Shown here piece after piece: positions 23,730-34,590 of a stretch of 64,000 nucleotides of DNA. Every line of letters starts with the position of its first letter. The first letter of the stretch is position 1. The translations under genes were made by a program, and so were the position numbers. Location: NCBI GenBank assembly GCA_964016885.1, contig OZ024743.1:349351700-349415699 (forward strand), written 5' to 3'. This DNA is from Eledone cirrhosa (lineage: Eukaryota; Mollusca; Cephalopoda; Octopoda; Eledonidae). Below the pieces are notes generated by a model. The model was not told the DNA's origin. It searched no databases and was given only the letters and a program-made list of their open reading frames with translations.

Positions 23730-24260
23730 TGTGTCACTGCGGATTCACCGCGGACCTTTTCGGCCTCCACCCGCTTTAATGTCGCCACAGTGCCGGCCGC
23801 CTTCCATGCTGCCCTCCACGAGGTCATAAAGCATGGCTTGGACACTGCTTGGACCATCTTCCCGTTCCGCGGTGGCAAACCCCTCGTCTGGGATGCCACT
23901 TGCAGCGACACTTTCTGCAGCCACAACCTGGTGCAGTCTGCGATTAACCCGGGTTTTGCTGCACGTGGAGCTGAAGAGGCTAATCTCCTTAAATACCGGT
24001 CGCTCTCCGACAGGTTTGTTGTTGTACCCCTGGCAGTGGAGACTTCTGGTGTCCTTGGCCCTAGAGCTATCTCCGTACTCACCACCATAGGCGTTGAGCT
24101 GGCCAGCCGCAGGTGTGAGTCCCGCGAGTTGGAGTGGATTTTCCAGCACGTCTCCCTTGCTGTCCACTGTGGAAACGCCTTCTCCATTCTGACTGCCGGG
24201 GCTGTGGGGGGCCCCATCGCGTATCATTCCACATGTAGTTGTGGTCAGTGTGTGTGTGTT
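23730..24260 (+). pseudogene. retroelement-type protein fragment, possible PD-(D/E)xK nuclease
   Basis: The plus-strand frame reads FPFRGGKPLVWDATCSDTFC, then AARGAEEANLLKYRSLSDRF, VVPLAVETSGVLGPRAI and HVSLAVHCGNAFSIL. I recognise WDATCxDTF...AE..K..KY..L...Y.F.P.AVETSGV.G......SLA.. GNA as a high-copy domain in marine invertebrate genomes. The D...K...KY spacing resembles restriction-like endonucleases of LINEs. It is GC-rich against its neighbours and has no start or RT. An overlapping minus-strand frame (24284-23745) is a shadow. The nuclease assignment is inference. Confidence 0.5.
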
Positions 24261-24339
24261 TGTATATATTGCTTTTGTTTTCATTTAGCATCATGTCATT
24301 CTTCATTGCTTTTCTCTAATATTACCTTCCATTAAAATA

Positions 24340-25500
24340 AAGTAACTTTTACTCGCTTCAATCAACTATAGCCGTGAAAGCAGCACATCGGCATGGCTTT
24401 TTTTCTAATTAGGGAAAACAATAAATGAATGTGTGGATAAAATAACTAGACAACAAATGTATACAGGAAAGAATACCAAAAATGACAGTGGGAAACTAGC
24501 GGCCATGTGTACATATCATAATCTACGTCATTAATAATATCATTAACAACAACTGACAGAACTTACAGACCATATCACAATAACAGCATGAAGTAACATA
24601 GTCACACTCTAGTTGGAAACATCCGCACAAGAAACCCAGAGGAGGAGACAAAGATAAAACTACAAGAATATAGATCCTTCGAATAATTCCTGATATTAGC
24701 GCATTCCTTCCACCAGAAACATTAAACAGAGCACCCTATTATAAAAGGTGGAATAGAGAGTTGTGTTAACCATTTATAAGACAACAAAAATACTCAGCAT
24801 GAGAAATTATCCCAAGACCAGAAGCTCATCGAAGGAGTACATGCCAATTTTATGTAGCGTTGAGTGTGAGTACATGACTATACACTGGACGGTATAATGT
24901 TTCCAGCTTAGCAAAACCCGAGCAACCTAAAATGATGCGCCTGGCTCAAGGGCACAGTACACAAATCCAGCATTATATATTAAAATAGAAAGTCCAGAGC
25001 ACTACTGCCCACCCAACATATATACGCAATCTTCACCAAGACAATATGAGAGCCTCTTTGTGATCACTAAAACTGCATTTGATCATAGATTTCCTAACAA
25101 TAACAAATCTACCAGTAACTACATGTTCAATAAGAAATATCTCTTAAACTGTTGAATTAACAGCCAAATCACATTCAAATTACATCCTATTGTCCTTAGA
25201 AAAGGACAGGCTGGGTAATGTAGTCTGAGATTTCTTTTACGTGGGTTAAAGACTGACGTAGGACTAAACAACAACAAAATCATAGTCAATAATAACATAC
25301 CAATTCTACCACCTAAACAGTAGGCGTTACTATAAACTGCTCCAGACACAATTATAAACATCACCACCACCACCACCATATATTTATGTCAGTTACTTTA
25401 TGCCAGCTACTTCCACTAGCTACGTCATGAGATAACAAGACAAATGATTTATTGATAAAGATATGTGGGTGTTGAAGATTGTGTTTAGAAAACTGAACTG
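24340..25500. other. unassigned sequence
   Basis: About 1.1 kb without coding motifs or recognised repeats. Confidence 0.4.
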
Positions 25501-25527
25501 TTGCAGATGGAAGTGCGTCACGTGATA

Positions 25528-25575
25528 CAGTAGTAGTAGTAGTAGTAGGAGGAGGAGGAGGAGGAGGAGGAGGAA
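25528..25575. repeat. (GTA)n-(GGA)n microsatellite
   Basis: gtagtagtagtag followed by ggaggaggagg. Confidence 0.9.
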
Positions 25576-26010
25576 GTCCAGAATCACCCAGAAATATTTG
25601 TGATTTTCACGAGATCTTAAATGTTATTATAACAAGAAAAAAGCTTGATTTTTCTAAGTGCATTTCGCACCATTTTGTTTAAAGAAGTTAACTAACAGAT
25701 TTGCAAATATAGATCAACTATTTTCTAGATTTGGTCTTTAATGGTTCTCTTTTATTTTTTTACTCAGTATGACTAGGATTTCATAAGGTAATCTTATTTT
25801 TTCTGTTTTAAGATTCATGGGAGTGTTTTCATGTAAATTGACTGATATGCACAACCATGTATAAGCTCCAGGAGGATGGTTACCTATAACACTGGATATG
25901 AAAGAGCAACCCCAAAACATTCACAACTCATAGGCTATGAACTATGAACTATCATATTTTCAAAAGGTTTTTCACTTTCCCATGAAGTTTGAGCAGCCAA
26001 GGAAACCATT
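25576..26010. other. unassigned sequence
   Basis: Nothing recognised. Confidence 0.4.
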
Positions 26011-26012
26011 TC

Positions 26013-26013
<1 letters not shown>

Positions 26014-26080
<67 letters not shown>
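26014..26080. repeat. (CT)n microsatellite
   Basis: An uninterrupted CT run of about 65 bp. Confidence 0.95.
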
Positions 26081-26083
<3 letters not shown>

Positions 26084-26226
26084 TTTCATACTGCATAAAC
26101 CATATGTTGGGTCAGTTGGAACAAAAGAGGGCACCACGATCTGGAAAGGAGGAAAGGCAGACTGGACCACGCTGCATTTAAACTTAGAATACAGAGACGA
26201 TCTAAGGACGATTTCAAATCGACCGC

Positions 26227-26269
<43 letters not shown>

Positions 26270-26349
26270 GAAGGAAATGTGGTAAGGAACCAGATGGACC
26301 ATAACGCACCAAAGTACTCAATACTTAGGGTAGTAGAGAGGATAATAGT

Positions 26350-26477
26350 AACGAGTAGGACCGCCGACGGCTGAGCTCAAGCCGTTTCGACGGCTAATTC
26401 TGGACTAAAGACTAAAGATTTAGTCCAGAATTAGCCGTCGAAACGGCTTGAGCTCAGCCGTCGGGGTCCTACTCGTT
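26350..26477. repeat. palindrome, about 60 bp arms
   Basis: Arms 26350-26409 and 26419-26477 are near-perfect inverted copies with a 9-base centre. Each arm has an inner hairpin cggct...agccg next to GAAA and followed by UC. That looks like half of a hammerhead, but no CUGANGA box is present. Half copies occur at 16.86, 35.82 and 49.47 kb, each beside (TA)n. Confidence 0.85.
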
Positions 26478-26478
26478 C

Positions 26479-26515
<37 letters not shown>

Positions 26516-26567
26516 CACTATTTTACCTGCTTCAGCCATCCGGCTGAGGCTATGCTGGGGCACCACC

Positions 26568-26616
<49 letters not shown>

Positions 26617-26938
26617 CATTTTGGAATTTATTTTGCGAGATTTTTTATCTGAAAACGTGTTGAAATAGATATTGTTATACTTTGGGGGGGGGGGGGTTAT
26701 GTTGCCAATAAAAACACACGCCCCTGATGGTTTTTACTTATATATTTTACGACTGGTTGGCTAGTTCGATAACCGGAACGTTGTTTATATATTGTCAAAG
26801 CTCTTTCGTCACACATTTTGTGACCTCCTCAGTAAATATGTTTTTATTTTCTCTCCCTCCTTTCTTCTATCCTACACCATCTTGATTTTGTGTGATTTTA
26901 GTGGCAAAGTGACACCCAAAAGTATAACAATATATATA
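26617..26938 (-). repeat. solo PLE family-1 terminal repeat with hammerhead motif
   Basis: Bounded by attgttatact and gtataacaat, flanked by (TA)n on both sides, and shares the outer 50 bp flank of the 14.9 kb copy. On the minus strand CUGAGGA (26832-26826), one extra G, GUCACA paired with UGUGAC, and GAAA (26807-26804). No coding region accompanies it. Confidence 0.8.
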
Positions 26939-26989
26939 TATTTATATATTTATATATTTATATATCCGGTATATTAGTCATATTTGGCA

Positions 26990-28330
26990 ATTTTAAATGC
27001 ATCATCTACTGCTATAACAAAAATAGATTGACATAATTCCTGTTTGGAGCACCAATGTCCGAAATAAATAAAATCGGTATAATCATTTGGTGAGATTAAT
27101 TGTGCCATTCTTTACTTATAGAAAATAATTTTCTACGATTTTAGAATTTGCATTATTTTTTCGTTGTGAGATTCGGAAATGTTAGTATTGCTTTCAGATT
27201 CTCATCTCTTACACACTGAAACAACATTTGTAAAAAAATAAGATTTTGTGCTGTAATTGAGTTGTTTATTTGAAATACGTTCTGATTATTTATTACTTTT
27301 TATTATTATTATTATTTCCAGGTAAGGTGTGATATTTGCATTCTCGTCTTGTAAATCTTCGCAGAGTTTACTGATAAAATTATACCTATATATATTCCAA
27401 TCAAGGCTTCAGTCACATCTTTTCACAATTGAAACAATGCCGCTTTTTCCGTATGGGTTTGTCCTTTCCCTGCTTAGTGATTTGAAACAAAAGTCATCCA
27501 ACTGAAACAATACCAGGTACAGCTTTTTGCGTTATTAACGGACTTAGCTAAAGAAAGTCAACTACTCTCAAATGCATGAAAATTGAAGCTGGCAAATTGA
27601 CCTACATATAAACAACAAAACCGAGTCTATCTTTCTTAAACAACGTCCATGTTTAGATTGAAATGGCCCAAGCTAAAAGTTGTGAAACATTTCAAATATT
27701 TTAGAGTTTATATAACAAACTCTGTGAAAGATAATAAATGTTTGTATAATACAAGCCGGGTTGGCATTTAATAAAATGGCAACAATATGGAAATCGTAGA
27801 GCTATCTTTTGTATGCTGTATATATTTGTAGAGTTTTGGCTATGTAGTTGTATGTGTTATTTTTTTATCATTCCTGGAACCCCTATTATTATAGGCATTG
27901 GTTTGTTTTCATTTCCTACATTCTAGTTCTTTATATCTATAGATCTTTATATTTGGAGAGTTTTTCTATTTCATTGGAAGATATAGTTTCGTCTGTGGGA
28001 AATGATACGTCTATTAGAAAGCATTTTTTTTCCTTTGACCTCTTTCACTATAATATCTGGTCGGTTGGTTTGGATCTCTCTGTCTGTATGTATTGTCATA
28101 TCCCAGAGAATAGTTGTTGTGTCATTCTCTGACACTTTTTCTGGTGTGTATGTACCAAAAAATAATTATTAACAGATTTTTTATGGATAGCGACTATGGG
28201 GTAATACCAAACGTACAATACCACATAGGTAACCGGATCCACCTAGGCATCACGTGCTCAAACTGGTGAAACAATAGTAATTTAAACTTACTCATTTCAT
28301 TCCAATTCCATCCCGTCTGTCTCTTCAATT
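26990..28330. other. unassigned sequence
   Basis: About 1.3 kb of AT-rich DNA without a recognisable gene. A short ATT run is at 27303-27318. Confidence 0.4.
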
Positions 28331-28348
28331 TATTTTATTTCTCTTCTT

Positions 28349-28380
28349 CTGATGAAGGACTAGCGTCCGAAATGTTACGA
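28349..28380 (+). ncRNA. hammerhead-like motif, GATGAAGG family
   Basis: CUGAUGA (28349-28355), an extra A, GGAC-UAGC-GUCC (28357-28368), GAAA (28369-28372). The core boxes are exact and stem II is perfect, but I cannot find a paired stem I or a clear stem III/UH. Related sites are at 34433 and 48229. The flanks (tttcaagc..aaacctaat) are shared with those copies. Confidence 0.5.
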
Positions 28381-28504
28381 CCCCTTCCTGCTATTTCAAG
28401 CTTAAACCTAATATATTCCTTCCATATACTGTACCGATTTGTTGTTATTTCTGTTTACCTTTTACACACACACACACACATATATATATATTTATATTTG
28501 GCCG

Positions 28505-28535
28505 GAGTATCGCTAAAAAGCTTTCTCCGATATTG

Positions 28536-28607
<72 letters not shown>

Positions 28608-29008
28608 AAAGAATAGAGGTGTAACACACGAGTTGTGATATATGAGTAAAAGGAAAAGAAAATGCTGAAAAATTTTTCGCAGTGAAAAATAGTTTAATTA
28701 GGAATAAGTGAGAATTAGTAATAGTATTGGTTAGTATTCAGTTTTGGTTTTAAGTTTTACCGGTTGCGCATTTCTAATGCTTTTCAAAAATAACTTTGAG
28801 ATAGAGCGTCCGTGATGTTTGCTCTAATCTGAGCAAACATCACGGACTCTCTATCTCAAAATTATTTTTGAAAAGCATTAGAAATGCGCAGCCGGTAAAA
28901 CTTAAAACCAAAACTGAATACTAACCAATACTATTACTAATTCTCACTTATTCCTAATTAAACTATTTTTCACTGTGAACAATTTGTCAGCATTTTCTTT
29001 TCCGTTTA

Positions 29009-29044
<36 letters not shown>
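28505..29044. repeat. foldback element with about 180 bp arms
   Basis: Arms 28646-28824 and 28831-29009 are inverted copies with a 6-base centre, between (TA)n at 28537-28604 and 29011-29044. The core is shared with the 2.24-2.47 kb foldback. Near the arm ends the right arm (minus strand) reads CUGACAA, AUUG-UUCA-CAGU, GAAA: a hammerhead with its G8 changed to A. Confidence 0.85.
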
Positions 29045-29047
<3 letters not shown>

Positions 29048-29105
29048 TATTAAAAACATAATGAATTAACAAAGAAACAGTTTCTTATATTAAACAAAAA
29101 AAGTT

Positions 29106-29244
29106 CATTATTTTACGATCGTTTCTAGGACATATATGTGTTAGAATTGGTATGCATATTCAAAAGATCTATGTACAAAATTATACAAACTATCAGAGTG
29201 AATATACATACCTTCACATATATATGCTGTCTTCAGAAATAATG
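29106..29244 (-). ncRNA. type I hammerhead motif, family 2, second locus, left
   Basis: Minus strand: CAUUAUUU (29244-29237), CUGAAGA (29236-29230), long AU-rich stem II, GAAA (29125-29122), CGAUCG (29121-29116), UA, AAAUAAUG (29113-29106). Stem I is eight Watson-Crick pairs. Confidence 0.8.
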
Positions 29245-29312
29245 ATGCTTGTTTATTGATAATAAACAAGCATCAGTATTGATAATAAACAAGCATCATA
29301 ATAAACAAGCAT

Positions 29313-29391
29313 CATTATTTCTGAAGACAGCATTTGAATATGCATACCAATTCTAACACATATATGTCCTAGAAACGATCGTAAAATAATG
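29313..29391 (+). ncRNA. type I hammerhead motif, family 2, second locus, right
   Basis: CAUUAUUU (29313-29320), CUGAAGA (29321-29327), a shortened stem II region with an inner GCAU/AUGC hairpin, GAAA (29372-29375), CGAUCG (29376-29381), UA, AAAUAAUG (29384-29391). Stem I pairs fully. Stem II has lost one strand of its long helix, so this copy may be weak. Confidence 0.7.
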
Positions 29392-29586
29392 AACTTTTTT
29401 TGTTTATTATAAGGAACTGTTTCTTTGTTTATTCATTATTTTTTTAATAATTTATCTTGACTCTGTTTTCCGTTTATCTTTCACCGAAAGTGATTTTTGA
29501 ATGCATCTCTTCTTTTCATGATATCCGGATTACATTGAGTTCTTCATACGGATTGGACACTACCGTAAACTTTTGGTAGATTTATC

Positions 29587-29662
<76 letters not shown>

Positions 29663-29679
29663 CATATATATATAATTTT

Positions 29680-30360
29680 AAGTTCCATTGTGAAACCATA
29701 ATACCTAGACCGGAATTAAGTATATATTCCCGGATGATGGTCAATTCTTCGCGGATGATGATCAATTCTATTGTCCAAGCATAAATTAGGAGTATTATCG
29801 AAATTCATTAAAGCTTGTACTCTGCCACTACCAGAAAGTTTCGGACGACTGCTGCTAGCCTGGCAGTAAACTATAACTTACTGGCTGGCATGAACCGTGC
29901 GACCGTGTCACCTTCCTGCCGGGATGAGGGAGATTGGTTGGGGTGGCATCCTAGGCTAGTTTCGTCGTGTTTTTGGTAGTAGTTAGATAGTCCACTTCCT
30001 TCACATTTGCGCTTGCGCATAGCCTTGGAGAAGATTTAGGGCTCACGGGGAACGGGCGAAGGCTTCAAAAACATCATTTTTGTCCGTTCCTTTGTCGGTT
30101 TAACTTGGATTGACTTGAGAGCGTAACTGTATTATGTAATAAGCTGTCTGATGAGATTATGGCACTGGGCACTCTGAATCGCATGGCCACTGCCGTCATT
30201 GAAATGTGTATCACGGCCTTATCATTAAAGGACTTTAACATCTGAAACTACTTCGCATTTTCTTATTCTATATATATTCATATATATGTATAGAAAGAGA
30301 GAGAGAGAGAGCGGAAAAGAGGAAAATAGATAGGCATATAGATAGATATATAGATAGATG
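29680..30360. other. unassigned sequence
   Basis: No coding motif. Contains one CUGAUGA (30149) without a matching GAAA and a (GA)n at 30293-30312. Confidence 0.4.
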
Positions 30361-30870
30361 TTTTCATGTGTATTAGTTTCTCTCTCTCTCTCCTCTCTCT
30401 TTTACCCCTCCCCCTCTCTATCTCCCTCTCTCCCCTCTCACCTATCTCTCTGTTTGTTTATGTGCACGTTTATGTGTATGCGTGTGTTTTTTGTCCATAT
30501 ACAGCAAATCTAATAATTATCTAAACACAACTCCCATAGTCAATACAGCAACAATGCTAACAATTATAACAAATGAAGTTACTACACAACAAACCGCATG
30601 ATAATTCTTGAAAAACTACTGGTGCTTGAGAAATGCATGTTTGAGTTTTGATAAGATCATTGATTATGTTAAGTGAGGACCTGCAGGTTGTAAAGAATTT
30701 CACTACATAATAGGGATGGGGAGTAGCATTCCATATAACATGGTGATAGCACATGTTATATATGAATTGCTGTTATATTCCTGTTGGTGCTAGTTTTATT
30801 ATTGTTACAAGTTATCATTGTGTTTCTCTTGTTGTTGGTAGTGAAGGTGTTACTGTTAATGTTGTTACTG
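30361..30870. other. CT-rich then unassigned sequence
   Basis: CT-rich to about 30450. The rest has no recognised feature. Confidence 0.4.
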
Positions 30871-30873
30871 GTA

Positions 30874-31220
30874 GTGGAGGCGGTGGTGGTGGTGGTGGTG
30901 GTGGTGGTGGTGGTGGTGGTGAGGGTGGTGGTGGTCGTCGTGGTGTGGTTGGTGGTGTGGTATTGGTGGTGGTAGCAGTGGTGATGGTGGTGGTGGCGGT
31001 GTTAGTGGTGGTGGTGTCATGGCGTTGTGGAGGTGGTAGTGGTAGTGGTGGTGGTGGCAGTTGTGGTGGTAGTAGTGGTGGTGTTGGTGGTGGTGTTGGT
31101 GGTGTGGTCGTGGTGGTAGTGGTGGTGGTCGTGGTCGTGTACGTGGTGTGGTTGGTGGTGATGGTGATGGTGGTGGTTATGGTGCTGGTGGTGGAAATGG
31201 TTGTGGTGGTGGTAGTTTTG
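30874..31220. repeat. (GGT)n microsatellite region
   Basis: About 340 bp of GGT units with interruptions. Gly/Val-rich open frames here are artefacts. Confidence 0.9.
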
Positions 31221-31690
31221 ACATTGTTTTAGTTTTTGTAGTTATTTTTTTCCATGGTCTGATTCTTGTTAATAATTATCTTGAAATTTCTGTTATTACT
31301 GCATGAACATGTTTTTTTGTTGCTACTGTTGTTTTTGATTTTGCTGCTGCTACTGCTACTGCAATTCTTGTTGCCGTAGCTGTACATAATTTTTCTACAT
31401 CCCACATGAATATTATTTCATATAACAGCAATATCAACATGTTATAGGAAATGTTATGAAGCATTTGTAGCTGTTGCAGTTCCTGATCACGAACTTGATG
31501 ATAATGATGATGAGGATGTTGATGATTATGATGCTCCTCATAGTATGAAAGATGATGTATATGATGATAATTTTGATGTAGTAATACTATTGAGTCTGTT
31601 ATTAATGTTGTAGCTATGAACATTGGAAATGTTCTCCATCCAATTCATGTGATTGTTCTTGCTGTTATAGATAAAACTAAGGTACAGCTA
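31221..31690. other. unassigned sequence, ATG/GTT-rich patches
   Basis: 31495-31580 is GAT-rich, 31310-31370 TGCT-rich. No gene. Confidence 0.4.
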
Positions 31691-31699
31691 GCTAAAAGG

Positions 31700-32018
31700 A
31701 CTCGGGCATGTGTGTGGAATTCAAAGTTTCTTTTCGGGGCTAATTGGCTTACGTTCGATCCCTCTACATGACAGTACATTGAGCATGTGTGTTCCACCAT
31801 AGATTCAAGTGGACTAAATTCATATTAGTGAAATCTGGTCGACGCAAACAGGATGGAGACCATCGGAAGGTTTGCTCTTCTTATTTGGTCACAGATATCT
31901 TTGGCCTAGTTTATCACTTCAGCTTCGCATAAAATAAAGTACCAGTAACGCATTGGTGTCGATTTAATCGACTTTCCAAATTTGTTGGCCTTGCACATAA
32001 ATCAGAAATCATTATTAA
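31700..32018 (+). repeat. diverged SINE
   Basis: B-box-like ttacgttcgatccct near 31750, a ctggtcgacgcaaacaggatgg-like middle segment near 31836, then aaataaagtaccagtaac (31931), tcgatttaatcgac, ttggccttgcaca and an attatta tail. Matches the SINE 3' module of 6.1-6.2 kb. Confidence 0.7.
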
Positions 32019-32029
32019 AAGGCATGTTA

Positions 32030-33110
32030 TTTCGTGGGATATTGAACTCTATTTCCATACGTCACTTTATGAAGCACTGACTTACAGAAATCGCAAACTA
32101 AAATATAACTGCAACTCAAGATATTTCTAAATTATGAAATTATTCAAGGTATGAACATGTACTTGAAGTATTGACTGTTCAAATCTTTCAAAGGATGACA
32201 TAATAAAGGTCAATTTCGTATTCATATAACGCATCCTAGATTTTAATTGAAAGATAACAGAAGACCAGCACTAAAACTTGCTTTCTCGTTCTTCCTCCGG
32301 ATTTAGAGAATGGTTTGTTTTAGGAAAATCCCTCCAGCTTCACGATATATAGTGCCCTGCATGTGTAAGCAGCATCGTATTGTATCGCTACGAAATCGAG
32401 CCAGTCAAGAAATATGTGGTAGTCACTTGTCCTTCCACAAATAACAGCCAAATTTCCTTTAAATCCTCTCATTAAAAAAGAAAGATTACGAGGTAATATA
32501 GATTTATATACGCGTCGACTGAAAATAAAAACCGAGATAGGGAATGCTTCAACATTTTTTATAATACATAGGTATATTCAAAACATAAACAGTTAAAACA
32601 ATAATCATTATACCTATAACTATATTATAACTATAGCGAGAAGGGTTTTTTCTTTTAGGGTGTAAAACAAACTGACGAACCGAACCTAAGTAAATAGTAA
32701 CGTTATAAATGTAAGGTATTTCGTAGTCTCAGAAAATAATGAGTTTGACGAAAAGTGAACACGCAAGACATAGGTTTGTAACAATGTACTCTTAACAACT
32801 GTAACACAAGATGTGTCTAACATTAATTTGCTGTGACGAAAGCTAGTATATATTATCAAATCTGTAATTGAAAGTTCAACTCGACAAGGAATATAACTCA
32901 ACACTTACGTTTGTAACTAAACTTTCATCTGATACCAAAAGTTGTGTTTGTGACAGATCAGTCTTATATCCAGCACAAATATTTTGACGTCCATCGATGA
33001 ATGATCGGGGAACTATGCTTTCGTCTTATCTTCCAATATATGTAACTTTGTCCTGTCATGTCTAAGTGTCTAAGTGTGCATACTGAAATCTGATCAAGAT
33101 GGAGAGTAGG
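32030..33110. other. unassigned sequence
   Basis: About 1.1 kb, AT-rich, without gene motifs. Confidence 0.4.
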
Positions 33111-33159
33111 ATACGCAAGCACATTCACATACATATATATATGAATAAATAAACTCATA

Positions 33160-33180
33160 CATACATACACACACATGCAG

Positions 33181-33248
<68 letters not shown>

Positions 33249-33270
33249 ATGCGGCTGTGTGTGTGTGTGT
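33160..33270. repeat. (CA)n-(TA)n-(TG)n microsatellite
   Basis: CA run 33181-33204, TA run 33205-33242, TG run 33257-33272; together roughly palindromic. Confidence 0.9.
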
Positions 33271-33491
33271 GTACGTATGTATCTGTATGTAATACCAGTT
33301 GCGTAAGTACACGTATTGAATAATAATATTGTTTTTGTTTATATTATCTTCGCTTTTTTTCCGTTCATTGCCAGGAAACGTCTTCACGAACCAAAGTATC
33401 GTCTTCCTGTGTTCCTTCGCTTGCAACGTTTTTCGAAATATTTACTTCTGCGTTCACAGATTGATTTTTTTAGTTTCAGAAGATCCCGTTA

Positions 33492-33530
33492 AGGGTGAAA
33501 GCAGCGATTCTTTGCTTAAAGTTTAATCTG
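33492..33530. repeat. single arm of the gggtgaaagcag palindrome family
   Basis: gggtgaaagcag, then ttctttgcttaaa and tttaatctg, matching both arms of the palindrome at 49.32-49.42 kb. Confidence 0.75.
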
Positions 33531-33540
33531 TTATTTTAAT

Positions 33541-33551
33541 AAATATATAAT

Positions 33552-33632
<81 letters not shown>
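33541..33632. repeat. (TA)n microsatellite
   Basis: TA array with one ACACACAC interruption. Confidence 0.9.
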
Positions 33633-33635
<3 letters not shown>

Positions 33636-33699
33636 AAATGACAGGAGGCTGGATTTGTGTAAATTCTTGAAAGGTTTATTATACTATGATCATTTCAAT

Positions 33700-33755
33700 G
33701 ACCGGGTTCCGTATGAATACGGTGATATCATCAGGTATTCGAAATATAATACGTG
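33700..33755 (+). other. possible altered hammerhead
   Basis: gaatac...gtattc forms a perfect helix directly before GAAA (33741), as in the 42.6 kb motif (both read gtattcgaaata), but the upstream box reads CGUAUGA rather than CUGANGA. Listed only as a related terminal-repeat sequence. Confidence 0.35.
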
Positions 33756-33759
33756 AATG

Positions 33760-34380
33760 TAATAGGTAAAATCCATGGGGCTGAAAATCGAGACCCGAGG
33801 GCGACCGCTATTCTGTTCCTGCAACCTCAGCCGGTCGCCCTGGAGTGACGTGGCTAAATTTTATAGTATGCTACTACCGGTCAGATGAACGAAAACAGAA
33901 AGGGATGGGAGCATAAGTTAACGTCGATCCCATGACACAAGGTAAAAGAAAGAAAGAAAGGAAGGAGAGAGATATATATGTGTGTGTGTGTGTGTTTGTG
34001 TGTCTACGTGCGTCTATAGGAACACACACACACTCAACCATACTTCTCCGCGTATCCACACCACACAAAAACACACAGATGTGCGAATCCTCACATACAC
34101 ATATACAGCCTCCGGCCTCCGCACGCCCTCTCTCCCCCACACCGTCTGACCCCTCTCCATCCACACGACGCACACACACGTACACCCACACACATACACA
34201 CACACCACCGTCCGTCCTTCCCGCTCGGACCCCCTGTATCATTCTCCCCTACGCCCATCCACCCACACACCACCATCCCTACACAGCTCACACACTTTCA
34301 CCAACTGTTGCATTTATATGTTTTACCCGCTTTTTAATTTGTCTTCTTTCCCTTTAACTCCCACCCCTTTAATATCTTTC
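33760..34380. other. CA/CCA-rich unassigned sequence
   Basis: 34020-34300 is rich in CACAC and CCAT. No gene recognised. Confidence 0.4.
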
Positions 34381-34384
34381 CACC

Positions 34385-34542
34385 ACTCCCCTTCACACCC
34401 TCAGAACTCTTTTCATTCCCACTTTTCTCTCGATGAAGGGCTTATGCCCGAAACTTCGTCCCTCACCCCCCACTTTCAAGCGTGAACCTAATACTAACAC
34501 TTTGTACTGCCTCTTCGTTATTGTTTTTGTTTTTTGTTTTAA

Positions 34543-34545
<3 letters not shown>
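34385..34545 (+). repeat. PLE-type repeat with hammerhead-like motif
   Basis: Shares ccactcccctcac, cttttc..ttcccact, the GATGAAGG hairpin and gtgaacctaatac with the inverted copy at 48.13-48.3 kb. GAUGA (34433-34437), A, GGGC-UUAU-GCCC, GAAA (34451-34454). The base pair before GAUGA is UC, not CU, so the core is degraded. (TA)n follows at 34546. Confidence 0.6.

Positions 34546-34589
<44 letters not shown>

Positions 34590-34590
<1 letters not shown>

Larger units (their letters stand above)
29045..29590. repeat. PLE family-2 terminal repeats, bodiless inverted pair
   Basis: Two inverted copies of the family-2 arm meet at a short aataaacaagcatcat tandem repeat (29245-29312). The outer right part 29450-29590 matches 3239-3367 inverted (atttatctaccaaa end). 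(TA)n flanks both ends (29011-29044, 29592-29672). No GIY-YIG or RT is present. Confidence 0.85.

Noticed and set aside
23681..24284. Minus-strand 178-179 codon frames
   Set aside because: Shadows of the plus-strand WDATC-domain fragment, which has the conserved motifs.
29825..29850. gtccgaaac on the minus strand as a hammerhead half
   Set aside because: No CUGANGA box upstream within 60 bases.
30149..30190. CUGAUGA as a hammerhead core
   Set aside because: The downstream box reads GAAU and no stem II of more than two pairs forms.
30753..31232. Gly/Val-rich 159-codon frame
   Set aside because: Product of the (GGT)n region.
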